Positions 21,585-31,269 of a DNA stretch of 64,000 nt are shown here, one piece after another. A program made the position numbers and the translations under genes. Below the pieces are notes generated by a model, which searched no databases, was not told the origin of the DNA, and saw only the letters and a program-made list of their open reading frames with translations. The stretch spans positions 1 through 64,000 of IMG/VR virus record IMGVR_UViG_3300020213_000029; one strand, written 5' to 3'. This stretch comes from a virus. The first letter of the stretch is position 1. Every line of letters starts with the position of its first letter.

Positions 21585-22111
21585 TCGACCTCAATGTCTA
21601 CGTCGAATACATCGATGAGCCCCGCATAGAGGATAAACGGGATTGGGCTGAGGATCGCTATCATCGGATGGTGGCGCTGCGTAACCGGCTGTTGGGCAAG
21701 GCGAGAGGGATCGGCCCCGACTACTTTTTGAGTGTTGACACCGACGTGTTGCTGCACCCGAACTGTATAAAAAACTTGGTCGAGTCGGCACAGACGTTTG
21801 ATGTGGTCGGCGGGCGGTGTTACATGAGTTACCATAACGATGCCCCGTCGAATATGATTATCGGTAAGCTGTCCAATCAGCGAATCGATTCCCGGTTCGT
21901 GATCCCGGTCGACGTAGTGATGGCGATCAAGCTGATGAGCCCAAAAGCGTACGGTTTCGACTACCAGTACAATTATCGGGGCGAGGATCTTGGAATCGCC
22001 GAAAAGTGGAGGGAAGCGGGGCTCACGATCGGTTACGATGGACGAGTGGGCAACAAGCACTGCATGTCTCCGGACGATCTCCACAAGTTCGATGAGCGGA
22101 TCGGCTGGTAA
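21404..22111 (+). CDS. glycosyltransferase (Anp1-like, GT-A fold)
   Basis: MRLLVGAPCVRREWIITEWF at ATG 21404, which starts inside the nuclease gene. DYFLSVDTDVLLHPN is a DxD-type nucleotide-sugar site. YRGEDLGIAEKW fits an acceptor-side acidic motif. First gene of the glycan island. Sugar and acceptor unknown. Confidence 0.65.
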   Translation: MRLLVGAPCVRREWIITEWFYHILHGVKVLNEFQETEVAFILLGGETDPTFTKIQEILQVVDLNVYVEYIDEPRIEDKRDWAEDRYHRMVALRNRLLGKARGIGPDYFLSVDTDVLLHPNCIKNLVESAQTFDVVGGRCYMSYHNDAPSNMIIGKLSNQRIDSRFVIPVDVVMAIKLMSPKAYGFDYQYNYRGEDLGIAEKWREAGLTIGYDGRVGNKHCMSPDDLHKFDERIGW

Positions 22112-22875
22112 TGATAGCCACTACCGTTGTGGTGGTTAATTATCGGACGCCGGATCGGTTGCAGACCTTTGTCGACTCCTATCGGGCCACTGCGCCAGAC
22201 GATACTGAGCTGTTTGTGGTTGATGTGGACCCTGTGAGCCCGTTTGGATGGGACAACGTGCCCGGAAATTACATTATAATGACCGAGAACGACGGATATG
22301 CAGCGGCTTGTAATCTCGCATCGCAAGAAGCCAAAGGTAGCGTGCTAGCCTTCTTCAACGCCGACGTAGAACTCCTCGACGGGACCATTAGTAGAACCAC
22401 TGCCGCACTTCTCGACAATCCCGATTGGGGCGTTGCAGGACCGCTGCAGTATTCGTCCGCTGGGCGGTTGACTCACGCCGGAATCTTTGGTACTCTGGAT
22501 GCGCCGAGGCACCGTGCCTGGCAACAACCGGTGAGCGATCAATACCGGGACGTCGTCCCGGCTGTAACTGTCGCAGGATCAGCCATCTTCGTTAAAAGAG
22601 AATGCTGGCTCGACCTATTGAACTGCGATATTTGGCGTGAACAGTATCCTCAGACCTTGGGTGCGTTTCCGGACGCATGTTGGCTCTACTACGAGGATAC
22701 AATGCTCTGCTACCACGCCCATGCTCACGGATGGGGAGTCTTCTACCTTGGCAGCGCTGAATGTATCCATGAGTGGCATGTATCCATTAACAGATACGGC
22801 GACCGTCACTGTGTTGCTGAATCGCAAGCCGAATTTCGAAGATTCTGCGATAGGCATGAGATTATACATGATTAG
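22111..22875 (+). CDS. family 2 glycosyltransferase (rhamnosyltransferase-like)
   Basis: 254 residues. TTVVVVNYRTPDRLQTFVDS is a GT2 opening, LAFFNADVELLDG the DxD-equivalent, and YYEDTMLCYHAHAHGW resembles the ED-x-D region of WcaE/rhamnosyl enzymes. It begins in a TAATG overlap with the upstream gene. Confidence 0.75.
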   Translation: MIATTVVVVNYRTPDRLQTFVDSYRATAPDDTELFVVDVDPVSPFGWDNVPGNYIIMTENDGYAAACNLASQEAKGSVLAFFNADVELLDGTISRTTAALLDNPDWGVAGPLQYSSAGRLTHAGIFGTLDAPRHRAWQQPVSDQYRDVVPAVTVAGSAIFVKRECWLDLLNCDIWREQYPQTLGAFPDACWLYYEDTMLCYHAHAHGWGVFYLGSAECIHEWHVSINRYGDRHCVAESQAEFRRFCDRHEIIHD

Positions 22876-22901
22876 TTGCAAGTCATCTTTATGGGGGAAT
22901 T

Positions 22902-23648
22902 ATGGAAGAAGTGTTTGCGCTAATTATCGTAAAAAATGAGGCCCATCGATTCTTGGATTCAATCTTAGCATGGCACTCGACATTCATTGAGAATGTGTTT
23001 ATAGTCGACGATGGGTCGACCGACGAAACGGCACGCATCTGTAACAAGTACGCCGAGTGGGTGGTGCGGCGACCGGACGACGTACCGTCGTTCCTAGAAG
23101 ATGAAGCGGCCTTTCGGGGCTGGGCCTGGAAAGCCGTCGGTGACTGTCTGGAGCTAAAAGAAGACGATTGGCTCCTCCTGCTCGACGCCGACGAATATTA
23201 CATGCCGCAATGGGGTGTACAGCAAATCGGAGACGACGCCAGAAGTATCGGGGCGGACGCCATACGGTTCAAGATGCCAGAAGTATGGTTTGCTGATAGC
23301 ATGGAGAACGGTCGTCATCTCTATGTGAGAAAAGATGGTTTTTGGAACAAGAACAGGAACATCCGCATGGTGCGATATCATCGCAACGCTACATTTAAGA
23401 CGGGCGTAATGGGCGGTGGATCTGTGCCTTCAGACTACAATGGTTGCAAGATACTTGACACCAACGACGTTATCCTCCACTTCGGCTACCTGTTCCCCGA
23501 AGACAGGCTAGAAAAATATGAGCGCTACAAATTGATTGCGAACTCCCATAGTCAGGCCCATATCGATTCCATCCTGAGAATGGCCGAATTGGAGCTATGG
23601 GAAGGGCCGGAGCCGATATGGTGGCGTGGACTGTCGGAGTCGTTGTAG
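22902..23648 (+). CDS. family 2 glycosyltransferase
   Basis: FALIIVKNEAHRFLDSILAW opens it, with VDDGSTDETARICNKY and LLLLDADEYYMP (DxD). 248 residues. Close to glycosyltransferases of the KNE type found in capsule and O-antigen loci. It overlaps the next gene by 31 bases. Confidence 0.75.
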   Translation: MEEVFALIIVKNEAHRFLDSILAWHSTFIENVFIVDDGSTDETARICNKYAEWVVRRPDDVPSFLEDEAAFRGWAWKAVGDCLELKEDDWLLLLDADEYYMPQWGVQQIGDDARSIGADAIRFKMPEVWFADSMENGRHLYVRKDGFWNKNRNIRMVRYHRNATFKTGVMGGGSVPSDYNGCKILDTNDVILHFGYLFPEDRLEKYERYKLIANSHSQAHIDSILRMAELELWEGPEPIWWRGLSESL

Positions 23649-24244
23649 CAACGTTCGGATCTCGTGAGTGGAGTATTCGGGGCGACAAGCTGGCGCAAAA
23701 AAAGATCGACGAAGGCGTGAACTGCATTCATGTTCACGGCTCGACCCTGTCGGAAGCCCGCAACATTGGGGCGCTCTACATCGACACCGACTACGTGGTT
23801 TTTCTCGACGCCGACGACGACTTGGCCTCAGGCTATACGGAAGCGATGGCGGCAGCGATCGACCCGAACTGGCCTTTCGACGCCATCCTGCAGCCCTCCA
23901 CACAGGGCAGGGTTGACGGTGTCCTCGACGATTTCCCGCTGCTGATCCCCCAAGCAAATCTGTACCAGAGGAACTATTTGGTGATCGGGAGTGCCGTATG
24001 TCGTACCGATTTTCTTCATATCGGCGGGTTCCGTGAATTGCCTTGCCTCGAAGACTGGGACTGCTGGATCCGTTTGATTATAAGTGGCGCTTCTGTAAAA
24101 CGAGTGCCTGACGCAGTGTATATTGTGAATGTCATGCCCAATGGCCGGAACAGTCAGTCGATGTTGCATGGCCAGATTTATCACCAACTACAGCAGGAGT
24201 ATGCTCAGCATGCCGACACGCTCCGGCAGCACAGATATATCTAA
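23618..24244 (+). CDS. family 2-like glycosyltransferase
   Basis: ATG 23618 gives MVAWTVGVVVATFGSREW. LSEARNIGALYIDTDYVVFL, then DADDDL, is the nucleotide-sugar site. 208 residues, lacking a long C-terminal domain. Probably acts on the same glycan as its neighbours. Confidence 0.65.
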   Translation: MVAWTVGVVVATFGSREWSIRGDKLAQKKIDEGVNCIHVHGSTLSEARNIGALYIDTDYVVFLDADDDLASGYTEAMAAAIDPNWPFDAILQPSTQGRVDGVLDDFPLLIPQANLYQRNYLVIGSAVCRTDFLHIGGFRELPCLEDWDCWIRLIISGASVKRVPDAVYIVNVMPNGRNSQSMLHGQIYHQLQQEYAQHADTLRQHRYI

Positions 24245-24256
24245 GAGGCGGGAAAA

Positions 24257-24931
24257 GTGATTCAGTTTACTGTAATGGTTCCCGTCTCTAGCGTCCTTTC
24301 GCAGCGACGGAGACAACTCCTGGAGTGGACACTGGACCGATACCTCGGCTTTTGGGACGAGAACGAGCTGAAGATCGTCATCGGCACCGATGACTCGGAA
24401 CCGTTCAACCGGGCAAAGGCACGTAATATCGGATTAGCACAGGTTGACACAGAATATGTCCTGATCGCCGACGGAGACACTGCCTGCGAAGCGATGCCGG
24501 TCAACCTGGGGCTCAATCTGCTCGACGGGGGAGCCCCCTGGGTAATCCCGTACGGACACACCGACTACTATAACCTTACCGAGGACTGCACCAACAGTAT
24601 CTTGGACAATCCTATGGACCCAATTATGGATCCGCAATGGGATCACAAAATCCATTCCTGGGCCGGGCTTCTCCTGGCAAGGACTGAGGACTGCCGCAAA
24701 ATCGGTGGCTACGACGAACGATTCGACGGATGGGGATGGGAGGATTTAGCCTTCATGATTAAAATGGACCACTGTATTGGTCCTCATCGTCGCACTAACG
24801 GTCGAGCGTTACATTTGTGGCATCCTCGGGGTGATGATGAATTCGGGACCCCGCAGGAGTCGAAGAACAGAGCCCTTTTCGATAAGGAGTATCGAATCCC
24901 CTACGACTGGCACGATGAGCGCCTTCGATAA
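24257..24931 (+). CDS. glycosyltransferase with galactosyltransferase-type C-terminus
   Basis: 224 residues from GTG 24257. GTDDSEPFNRAKARNIGL and VLIADGDTAC are the donor-site segment. IGGYDERFDGWGWEDLAF matches the GGxDExFxGWGxED motif of the GT7/galactosyltransferase C-terminal family. Ends just before a new promoter. Confidence 0.75.
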   Translation: MIQFTVMVPVSSVLSQRRRQLLEWTLDRYLGFWDENELKIVIGTDDSEPFNRAKARNIGLAQVDTEYVLIADGDTACEAMPVNLGLNLLDGGAPWVIPYGHTDYYNLTEDCTNSILDNPMDPIMDPQWDHKIHSWAGLLLARTEDCRKIGGYDERFDGWGWEDLAFMIKMDHCIGPHRRTNGRALHLWHPRGDDEFGTPQESKNRALFDKEYRIPYDWHDERLR

Positions 24932-24945
24932 AATTATGATATACT
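24929..24945 (+). promoter_or_regulatory. extended -10 promoter, leaderless for the sugar dehydrogenase
   Basis: GATAAAATTATGATATACT, -10 TATACT at 24940-24945. GTG 24952 lies 6 bases downstream, so the transcript should start at or near the codon. Almost identical to the 18370 promoter. Confidence 0.65.
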
Positions 24946-24951
24946 GCGGAC

Positions 24952-26184
24952 GTGAAACTAAGTATTATTGGAGCCGGAAAATTGGGACTACCCCTGGGGG
25001 GAGTTCTCGCTGAGGCTGGGCATGAAGTAATCGTTACAGACGTTAACGATACGCTCATCGAAGCGCTCCGTACCGGCACCTATGCGTCGGTGGAACCCGA
25101 CTTGGATGATCTCCTGGCCCGCACCAAACTACAATTTACTACCGATGTCGCTGGCGCAGCCCGAGACACCGAAGTGTCGTTTATTGTCGTCCCTACTCCT
25201 TCTAATCAGAATGATGAATTCTCTAACGAGTTCGTGCTCCAAGCGATAGCCAGCATCGGCGAAGGGATCGCCGGAAAAGTAGCCGAACATACCGTTGTCC
25301 TTGTTTCCACCGTAATGCCGGGAGCGTCAACCGACATAATCATTCCCGCCTTGGAGGCACACTCTGGAAGAGAAATCGGGGTGCACCTCAATTATGCCTA
25401 CTCACCAGAATTCGTTGCCCTCGGGTCCATCATCGCCAACATGAAGAGCCCCGATTTCCTGCTGATCGGCGAAGCAAATCGGCGGGCTGGGACAGTACTG
25501 AGCTTTATCTACCACACGTACTTGGTGTACCCACAAATTGTTCGGGTATCCGTAATCGATGCAGAGATCGCAAAACTGTCGATCAACTGCTATTTAACAG
25601 TCAAGATTTCGTTCGCCAACATGATCAGCGAACTCTGTGAAGCCTTCAAAGGTGCCTCGGCCCGAGCGGTATGCGATGCCATCGGACAGGACCGTCGCAT
25701 CGGTCCTGATCTCCTTCGGGAAGGAACGGCCTCGGCCGGACCCTGCCTTCCGCGAGATCTGCGAGCCCTGTCACGGGCAATGTTCGTTCGCAACCTCCCT
25801 GATGAAATGGTATGGGCAGCGAACAGAGTCAACAAGCGACAGGTTCAACGTCTTAGAGGTATGGCGCTCTCTTTTGGTCCTAAAAAGGTTGCGGTGCTGG
25901 GAATCTCTTACAAACCGAACACATTCGTCACTGATGCTTCGGTTGGTTTAGCGTTGATGGGCTCTTTGGAGCAGAGGGGGGCGAAGGTCCAGGGTTATGA
26001 TCCAATGGCCGTGTTTCCTGGTCAAGCAGTGACCATTGGCGCCGCTTTGGCTCACGCCGATGTTGTTGTGATCACGACTGCATGGCCCGAATTCGCTGCC
26101 ATCGACTACGGCGAAACGCATGTGATAGATTGCTTTGGCATAGCGAAGTATGGACGGAATATACACCGACTGGGGTTCGGATGA
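24952..26184 (+). CDS. UDP-glucose/GDP-mannose dehydrogenase family enzyme
   Basis: 410 residues. Rossmann motif IIGAGKLGLPLGGVLAEAGH, catalytic cysteine in SAGPCLPRD (Cys265), INCYLTVKISFANM helix, and the UDP-binding C-terminal domain with ISYKPNT. It oxidises a nucleotide sugar at C6 in two NAD-dependent steps, giving an acidic sugar. The exact sugar is not shown. Short fused gene order suggests it feeds the adjacent glycosyltransferases. Confidence 0.85.
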   Translation: MKLSIIGAGKLGLPLGGVLAEAGHEVIVTDVNDTLIEALRTGTYASVEPDLDDLLARTKLQFTTDVAGAARDTEVSFIVVPTPSNQNDEFSNEFVLQAIASIGEGIAGKVAEHTVVLVSTVMPGASTDIIIPALEAHSGREIGVHLNYAYSPEFVALGSIIANMKSPDFLLIGEANRRAGTVLSFIYHTYLVYPQIVRVSVIDAEIAKLSINCYLTVKISFANMISELCEAFKGASARAVCDAIGQDRRIGPDLLREGTASAGPCLPRDLRALSRAMFVRNLPDEMVWAANRVNKRQVQRLRGMALSFGPKKVAVLGISYKPNTFVTDASVGLALMGSLEQRGAKVQGYDPMAVFPGQAVTIGAALAHADVVVITTAWPEFAAIDYGETHVIDCFGIAKYGRNIHRLGFG

Positions 26185-26984
26185 TCACGTTCCGTCAGCT
26201 GGGCCTGGCGGGGAGACTCGGGAATCAGCTGCACCAGATAGCGAGCACTATCGGTATCGCAACCGCTCTCGGCGAGTCGTGGTGTTTCCCTCAGTGGGAT
26301 TATGAACCGTTTTTCTCTATCCCCGAAGACTGGTTTGTTGACGATCCGTACGGAGAAGATGCCACCAATTATGTCCCCCATATGGATGAGCGGGCCAAAG
26401 TTTATCTTCAGGACTACGGGCTGTGGCGGGACGTGAAAGATATCGTCTTTGCAGCATTACAGCCGTCAGTGGAAGCTCAGATCGAGGTCCACAAGCATCA
26501 AGACTACCTGAATCTCCCCGGGCCGCTTCTGGTCATGCATGTGCGGCGGGGCGATAATGCGACCTCTTACCTTCGGGGGGAAGAGGGCTTTCATCCCCTG
26601 CGCCCCAGTAGTTATTACCGGGAAGCGCTGACGCTGCTAGAACACGAGAGCCTTGCCATATTCTCCGATGACATTCCTTGGTGCCGACAAGAATTCGCTG
26701 ATCTCGATGCCTTCTATTTTGTGGGTGGTAGTTCCAGAGCCAAAGAACATGAACCCGAGTATTTCACGGCACCGATTGAGGATTGGATCGATCTTACGGC
26801 TATGGAGCGAGGCGACGCCTTTATTATGTCCAACAGTAGCTACTCTTATTGGGCGGCGTTTCTGTCTGGTGTTGATGGGCCACAAATCATTTTTCCAGAC
26901 CCGTTCTTCGGACCTCGTCTGCCGTACATAAATACCGACCTGATGTTCCCGCCCGACTGGAGAAAACTGCCACATGCTCCTTGA
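26181..26984 (+). CDS. alpha-1,2-fucosyltransferase-like enzyme (GT11)
   Basis: RLGNQLHQIASTIGIA at the N-terminus, VMHVRRGDNATSY (HxRRGD) and FIMSNSSYSYWAAFLSG, the three motifs of GT11. Transfers fucose, or L-galactose in related enzymes. The latter fits the GDP-L-galactose-type epimerase nearby. It begins by ATGA overlap with the dehydrogenase. Confidence 0.8.
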   Translation: MITFRQLGLAGRLGNQLHQIASTIGIATALGESWCFPQWDYEPFFSIPEDWFVDDPYGEDATNYVPHMDERAKVYLQDYGLWRDVKDIVFAALQPSVEAQIEVHKHQDYLNLPGPLLVMHVRRGDNATSYLRGEEGFHPLRPSSYYREALTLLEHESLAIFSDDIPWCRQEFADLDAFYFVGGSSRAKEHEPEYFTAPIEDWIDLTAMERGDAFIMSNSSYSYWAAFLSGVDGPQIIFPDPFFGPRLPYINTDLMFPPDWRKLPHAP

Positions 26985-27606
26985 ATTGCCTGATCTCGTC
27001 CGAGACTTTAACCTCAATATCACCGGTATTGTCCACGTAGGAGCCCACCTCGGGGAAGAGGCTGAGGTTTACTCACGATATACCGATAACGTTTGGTGGA
27101 TCGAAGGGAACCCCGGCGTGATGGGAAAACTACAAGGTCTCCTTGCCCCATATCCGACTCATCATTTGATCAATGCATTAGTAACTAACCAAGATTACGG
27201 ACAGCGCATCTTTCATGTGAGCAACTATGACGGCATGTCGAGCAGCGTGTTTCCCTTCGGACAACTTCACCTGGACAGCTCCCCTGACACGATATTTGTT
27301 GGCGATTTAAAATTGGAAACTCGCACTCTCGACTCATTAGTGAAAGAGCATCACATCACAGGCGTGAACATGCTCTGTATGGATCTGCAAGGCGCTGAGC
27401 TTCTAGCCCTCAAAGGAGCATCAAAACTTTTGGGCGGCATCGATTATGTGTACACAGAAGTTAACGACGATTTTGTGTATGAGGGATGTGCTTTAGTGGG
27501 AGAGTTAGACGAGTTACTTTTTGGTTTTACTAGGGTAGAGACCCGATGGACCCCAGCTCGTTGGGGAGATGCTCTTTTTTGCAGGAATCATTCCGGTGAG
27601 CTTTAA
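26974..27606 (+). CDS. FkbM-family methyltransferase
   Basis: GIVHVGAHLGEEAEVYSRY is the SAM-binding motif (GAxxGxE), and TRTLDSLVKEHHITGVNMLC, then MDLQGAE, is the FkbM hallmark. It is a likely O-methyltransferase for a sugar or lipid. Overlaps the fucosyltransferase end by 11 bases. Confidence 0.75.
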   Translation: MLLELPDLVRDFNLNITGIVHVGAHLGEEAEVYSRYTDNVWWIEGNPGVMGKLQGLLAPYPTHHLINALVTNQDYGQRIFHVSNYDGMSSSVFPFGQLHLDSSPDTIFVGDLKLETRTLDSLVKEHHITGVNMLCMDLQGAELLALKGASKLLGGIDYVYTEVNDDFVYEGCALVGELDELLFGFTRVETRWTPARWGDALFCRNHSGEL

Positions 27607-28351
27607 AATTATATCGGCGGGGTGGCAATGCTCTAACTATCTTGAATGGACCTTGGCGTCCGTGGAAGAACAGTCCATCCCCGACTGGGAAATCATGATC
27701 ATCGACGACGCCTCCACGGACCCCCGTCAGGCTGAGAAAATCGTGAAGTGGTGCGAAAGTAGAGATAAACGGTGGCATTACCGGATCAACGAGATCAACC
27801 TCGGAACCCCCAGAAATCAGTACGAAGGCATTCACATGTTGAGCCCCGCACCTGAGGATGTCATCGTCTTTCTCGACCTCGACGGCGACAAGTTGGCCCA
27901 TCCTAAGGTTTTGGAGCAGCTGCGAAAGTATTATGCTGACGGAACGCTCGTAACTTACGGATCATATATACCGGTGCCGGATATGGGCACCTCTACCCCC
28001 GCCCGACCGTTCCCTGATAAGGTAGTACAGAACCGATCCTACCGGGAAGCGATCCGGGGTGGGCATACCGGGTTCAACCACCTTCGGACTATGAAAGCAA
28101 AAGTCTTCTACGCCATGCCTGAGTCGAATTTCAAGTGGAGTGACGGATCCTGGTACCTCCACGGTACTGACTACGTCTTTATGACGGCAGCGTTAGAGTT
28201 GGCTGACGGGAAATACAAGTGTATCGAAGAGGTGTTGTTGATCTATAATCATGCCAACCCCAACGCCGATTTCCGCACGAAGAGTGTACAATCGCACGCC
28301 TGCAACACCGATTATCTGCAACGCTCACCTCTCGCCCCGCTAGGAGAATAG
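27596..28351 (+). CDS. family 2 glycosyltransferase
   Basis: GTG 27596 is chosen because AGGA lies upstream and the family start is VSFKIISAGWQCSNYLEWTL. IIDDASTDPRQAEKIVKWCE and IVFLDLDGDKL are the GT2 donor site. Acceptor unknown. Confidence 0.7.
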   Translation: MSFKIISAGWQCSNYLEWTLASVEEQSIPDWEIMIIDDASTDPRQAEKIVKWCESRDKRWHYRINEINLGTPRNQYEGIHMLSPAPEDVIVFLDLDGDKLAHPKVLEQLRKYYADGTLVTYGSYIPVPDMGTSTPARPFPDKVVQNRSYREAIRGGHTGFNHLRTMKAKVFYAMPESNFKWSDGSWYLHGTDYVFMTAALELADGKYKCIEEVLLIYNHANPNADFRTKSVQSHACNTDYLQRSPLAPLGE

Positions 28352-28352
28352 T

Positions 28353-28907
28353 TTGCGCTACATGTCCGCCGAAGAACGACGAGCTGTGCTCTTGGAATAC
28401 GGCAAAAAGTATCGACTGGAAATTTTCATCGAGACAGGCACGAACACCGGTGACACTCCGTGGGCTTTGAAAGACCATTTTGTCGACCTGTATACAATCG
28501 AGTTGGACGAAAAACTGTATACCGCTGCCTCGGAACGGTTCAAAGATCTTCCTCAGGTGCGTGTTTTGCCGGGCGACTCGTCCTACGTGCTGCCCAACAT
28601 TCTCAATATCGTGCGAGGCCCGGCTCTACTGTGGCTCGACGGACATCATAGCGGCCCCGGGACTGGGCGAGGAGAGTTCGACACGCCTATCGTCAAGGAG
28701 CTGGAAGCAATATTCACCGATGATCGGCGGCATGTGATTCTGATCGACGACGCCCGAATATTTGATGGGCAACCGGAACATAATGATGAACCGCATTATG
28801 CTGATTACCCAAGCTGCGAGTGGATCGAAGATGTGGCCAAGTCTTACGGGTATGACTACGAACTGCGAGACGACATTGTGAGGCTGACGCCCCATGCGGT
28901 TGACTGA
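28353..28907 (+). CDS. class I methyltransferase-like protein
   Basis: 184 residues from TTG 28353, supported by AGGAG six bases before. ATG 28362 is an alternative. FIETGTNTGDTPWALKDHFV is the SAM motif I. WLDGHHSGPGTGRGEFDTPI and VILIDDARIFDG resemble small-molecule or sugar methyltransferases. Substrate unknown. Confidence 0.6.
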   Translation: MRYMSAEERRAVLLEYGKKYRLEIFIETGTNTGDTPWALKDHFVDLYTIELDEKLYTAASERFKDLPQVRVLPGDSSYVLPNILNIVRGPALLWLDGHHSGPGTGRGEFDTPIVKELEAIFTDDRRHVILIDDARIFDGQPEHNDEPHYADYPSCEWIEDVAKSYGYDYELRDDIVRLTPHAVD

Positions 28908-29910
28908 TTTCGCCAGCGACACTTACTCGCAGTTCGGTGAAGATGGGATGATCGAGCATATTTTCGGCATCATAGGGGAAGGCACCCGACGCTGTGTGGA
29001 GTTCGGGGCAGCGGATGGATCGTCATGCTCTAATACCCGCAAACTCTGGGAACAGGGATGGACGGCGCTTCTGGTAGAAGGGGACACCGATTGTTACGCC
29101 GCCCTCAAAGAAACATTGCTCTGGCATCCGAACTGTATTTCTGTCAACACCTATTTGACACCAACAGGACCGGAGTCTATTGACAATATTTTGGCGCAAT
29201 ATGTATTTGCTGAGGTGGACCTTATCTCGATCGATGTGGACGGTCTGGACTACGATATTTGGGCAGCGATGGACATCCGACCCCGGGTAATTTGCATCGA
29301 ATATAACCAATCGATTCCGCCCCAGTTCTCTGTTAGGCAGAAAAATCCCAGAGAGTCGTTCGGCGCTTCCGCTTTGGCGCTTGTAGATCTAGCTCATGAC
29401 AAAGGCTATGAGCTTGTCGGGATGAATAAGGCGAACCTATTCTTTGTGGTTCAAGACGAAGCACAACCATTTGTCGACTACGGTCATCTCTCGGAACTTT
29501 TCCCCTGCGAGGATCTGTGCTATGTCGCTACCGACTATCAGGGTAGACCCCTTATCCTGGGTGGCCCACCATGGGGACTCTCGGAGACCCCTTTCATCGG
29601 AGAAACTTATGGTGGATACAAAACTGTTGGTCCTTACTGGGATCTCATTAAAGTATTAGAAGCGGAAGTCGGCTCTCATGCTCTCGTCATCGGTCAAGAC
29701 TGGGAGGTTAGCCCATCGAGGGAGACGGAGGCAGGCGTCGCAGCGTATCGACGAGTCTTCGACCTGCGGAGTCCTCTCGTCATCATAGACATAGCGAACC
29801 AGGCTGATGTAGAATGTTGTCGCTGGGTGGAAACTGTGTCCAAAGAGTATGGTTTTAAAATGCGTATAATCGGAAAGGAACTTGTGGTGTTTACAAGGGA
29901 TACAGTATGA
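28894..29910 (+). CDS. FkbM-like methyltransferase with extra C-terminal domain
   Basis: SQFGEDGMIEHIFGII, then VEFGAADGSSCSNTR and VDLISIDVDGLDYDIW, are the FkbM-like core (residues about 1-200). Residues about 215-338 form a second alpha/beta domain not usual in the family (LVIIDIANQADVECCRW). It may combine methyl transfer with a second activity. It overlaps both neighbours. Confidence 0.6.
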   Translation: MRLTDFASDTYSQFGEDGMIEHIFGIIGEGTRRCVEFGAADGSSCSNTRKLWEQGWTALLVEGDTDCYAALKETLLWHPNCISVNTYLTPTGPESIDNILAQYVFAEVDLISIDVDGLDYDIWAAMDIRPRVICIEYNQSIPPQFSVRQKNPRESFGASALALVDLAHDKGYELVGMNKANLFFVVQDEAQPFVDYGHLSELFPCEDLCYVATDYQGRPLILGGPPWGLSETPFIGETYGGYKTVGPYWDLIKVLEAEVGSHALVIGQDWEVSPSRETEAGVAAYRRVFDLRSPLVIIDIANQADVECCRWVETVSKEYGFKMRIIGKELVVFTRDTV

Positions 29911-30659
29911 CGGTTTCGATTATAATTCTCAACTACAATAGTCCCGAAGTAATCAACGTTTGTCTCACAACCCTCAAGATTACTGAAGGAGTTGATTACG
30001 AAGTCGTCGTCGTAGATAACGGCAGTGACTCAGACTCTGTCGAGGCACTAAAACAACATCACGCCGAAGGGCGCATCGACACTTTAGTCCTGGAGCCGGT
30101 AAACCATTTTTTTTCGGGCGGCAATAATATTGGAGTAAAGAATATCCGAGCTGATTCAGAATTCATTTTGCTGCTCAACTCTGATGTAGGTTTTCTCCGC
30201 CCCGATTGGCTGCAAAAGGCACTGGCTTGGATGGACGGCACAATCGAATATAAGCCCACGGTTTGGGGGTTGAAACCAACGATACCGAAGTCTGGACCGA
30301 GAGACATTGTTTCCATCGGCTGGAGTCACGACGTCAACATCCAGCCCGGACGGGTACGCCCGGAAGGTTGGTGTTGTTTGATACGGCGTCATCTTTGGCA
30401 AGACATGAGCCTTGACTTTCCATTCCATTATGGATTCGAGGAAATGATCGCCAGCGTCGTGCGGGGCGGTGCCAAAATTGGGGCACTTTGTCAATACGCC
30501 CCCTATCTGGTCCACCGTGAAGGCGGAAGTGGGCGAGCCCGGACCGAGATCATTAATACCCGAGTCCCCGATATTCCTGGTTGGTTCGCCGGGCTAGAAA
30601 TAGAATCCCTCGACTTCACGCTCGGACCAGACGAGCACGATTCCTATATGAGTTGGTGA
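29907..30659 (+). CDS. family 2 glycosyltransferase
   Basis: SIIILNYNSPEVINVCLTTL opens it, with VVDNGSDSDSVEALK and LLLNSDVGFLRPD. 250 residues, rhamnosyltransferase-like. It starts by ATGA overlap with the preceding methyltransferase. Confidence 0.75.
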   Translation: MTVSIIILNYNSPEVINVCLTTLKITEGVDYEVVVVDNGSDSDSVEALKQHHAEGRIDTLVLEPVNHFFSGGNNIGVKNIRADSEFILLLNSDVGFLRPDWLQKALAWMDGTIEYKPTVWGLKPTIPKSGPRDIVSIGWSHDVNIQPGRVRPEGWCCLIRRHLWQDMSLDFPFHYGFEEMIASVVRGGAKIGALCQYAPYLVHREGGSGRARTEIINTRVPDIPGWFAGLEIESLDFTLGPDEHDSYMSW

Positions 30660-30662
30660 CCA

Positions 30663-31268
30663 ATGGACAAGTTAATCCTAGAAGAACGATACCAGAAAGC
30701 GTGCCGTGAGCCGAGCGATATTTACGAACATCTCCCCGTGTTCGTCGACGCCGTACAGGAACTAAAAGCGCAAAAGATCATCGAACTCGGCGTGCGCTAC
30801 GGGGTCTCTACACTGGCGTGGATGTATGGACTCTCCCAGCAGGGACACGGACATCTCTGGGCAGTCGACACCAGTTTTCCATTCTATATTGTTGACGACC
30901 ATGTTGTGACGAACCTCCTGGATCCACAAGGATATTTAGGGGTAGTGCCGTACTGGACTTTCATCCTCGGCAATGACACCGACACCGTGGTTCTCGACGC
31001 TCTCCCTCAAGACGTAGATATCATCCTGATCGACACCAATCACGTTTATGAAGAGACACTCGTCGAGCTAAACCTCTATTATCCTCGGGTGAAAAAAGGC
31101 GGGCGGATTTTTTTGCATGATACTGCCCTAGAAGTCACCGGCAACGACCCTGATAATAAGGTGAAGTTCCCGGTCAGGACAGCAGTGGACGAGTTCTGTG
31201 ACTCGAACGGGCTCCGTTGGACAAATAATGAGCGCTGTTATGGACTCGGCACGATTTATTGTGATTAG
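30663..31268 (+). CDS. class I SAM methyltransferase (CmcI/Methyltransf_24-like)
   Basis: 201 residues. IIELGVRYGVSTLAWMYGLS is motif I, AVDTS motif II and VDIILIDTNHVYEETLVELN the metal-dependent strand. Related enzymes methylate sugars or small molecules. Last gene before the epimerase promoter. Confidence 0.65.
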   Translation: MDKLILEERYQKACREPSDIYEHLPVFVDAVQELKAQKIIELGVRYGVSTLAWMYGLSQQGHGHLWAVDTSFPFYIVDDHVVTNLLDPQGYLGVVPYWTFILGNDTDTVVLDALPQDVDIILIDTNHVYEETLVELNLYYPRVKKGGRIFLHDTALEVTGNDPDNKVKFPVRTAVDEFCDSNGLRWTNNERCYGLGTIYCD

Positions 31269-31269
31269 C

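Noticed and set aside
21179-22084. 301-codon minus-strand frame in the glycan island
   Set aside because: It lies antisense to the well-supported glycosyltransferase gene and has no motif, so it is a shadow.
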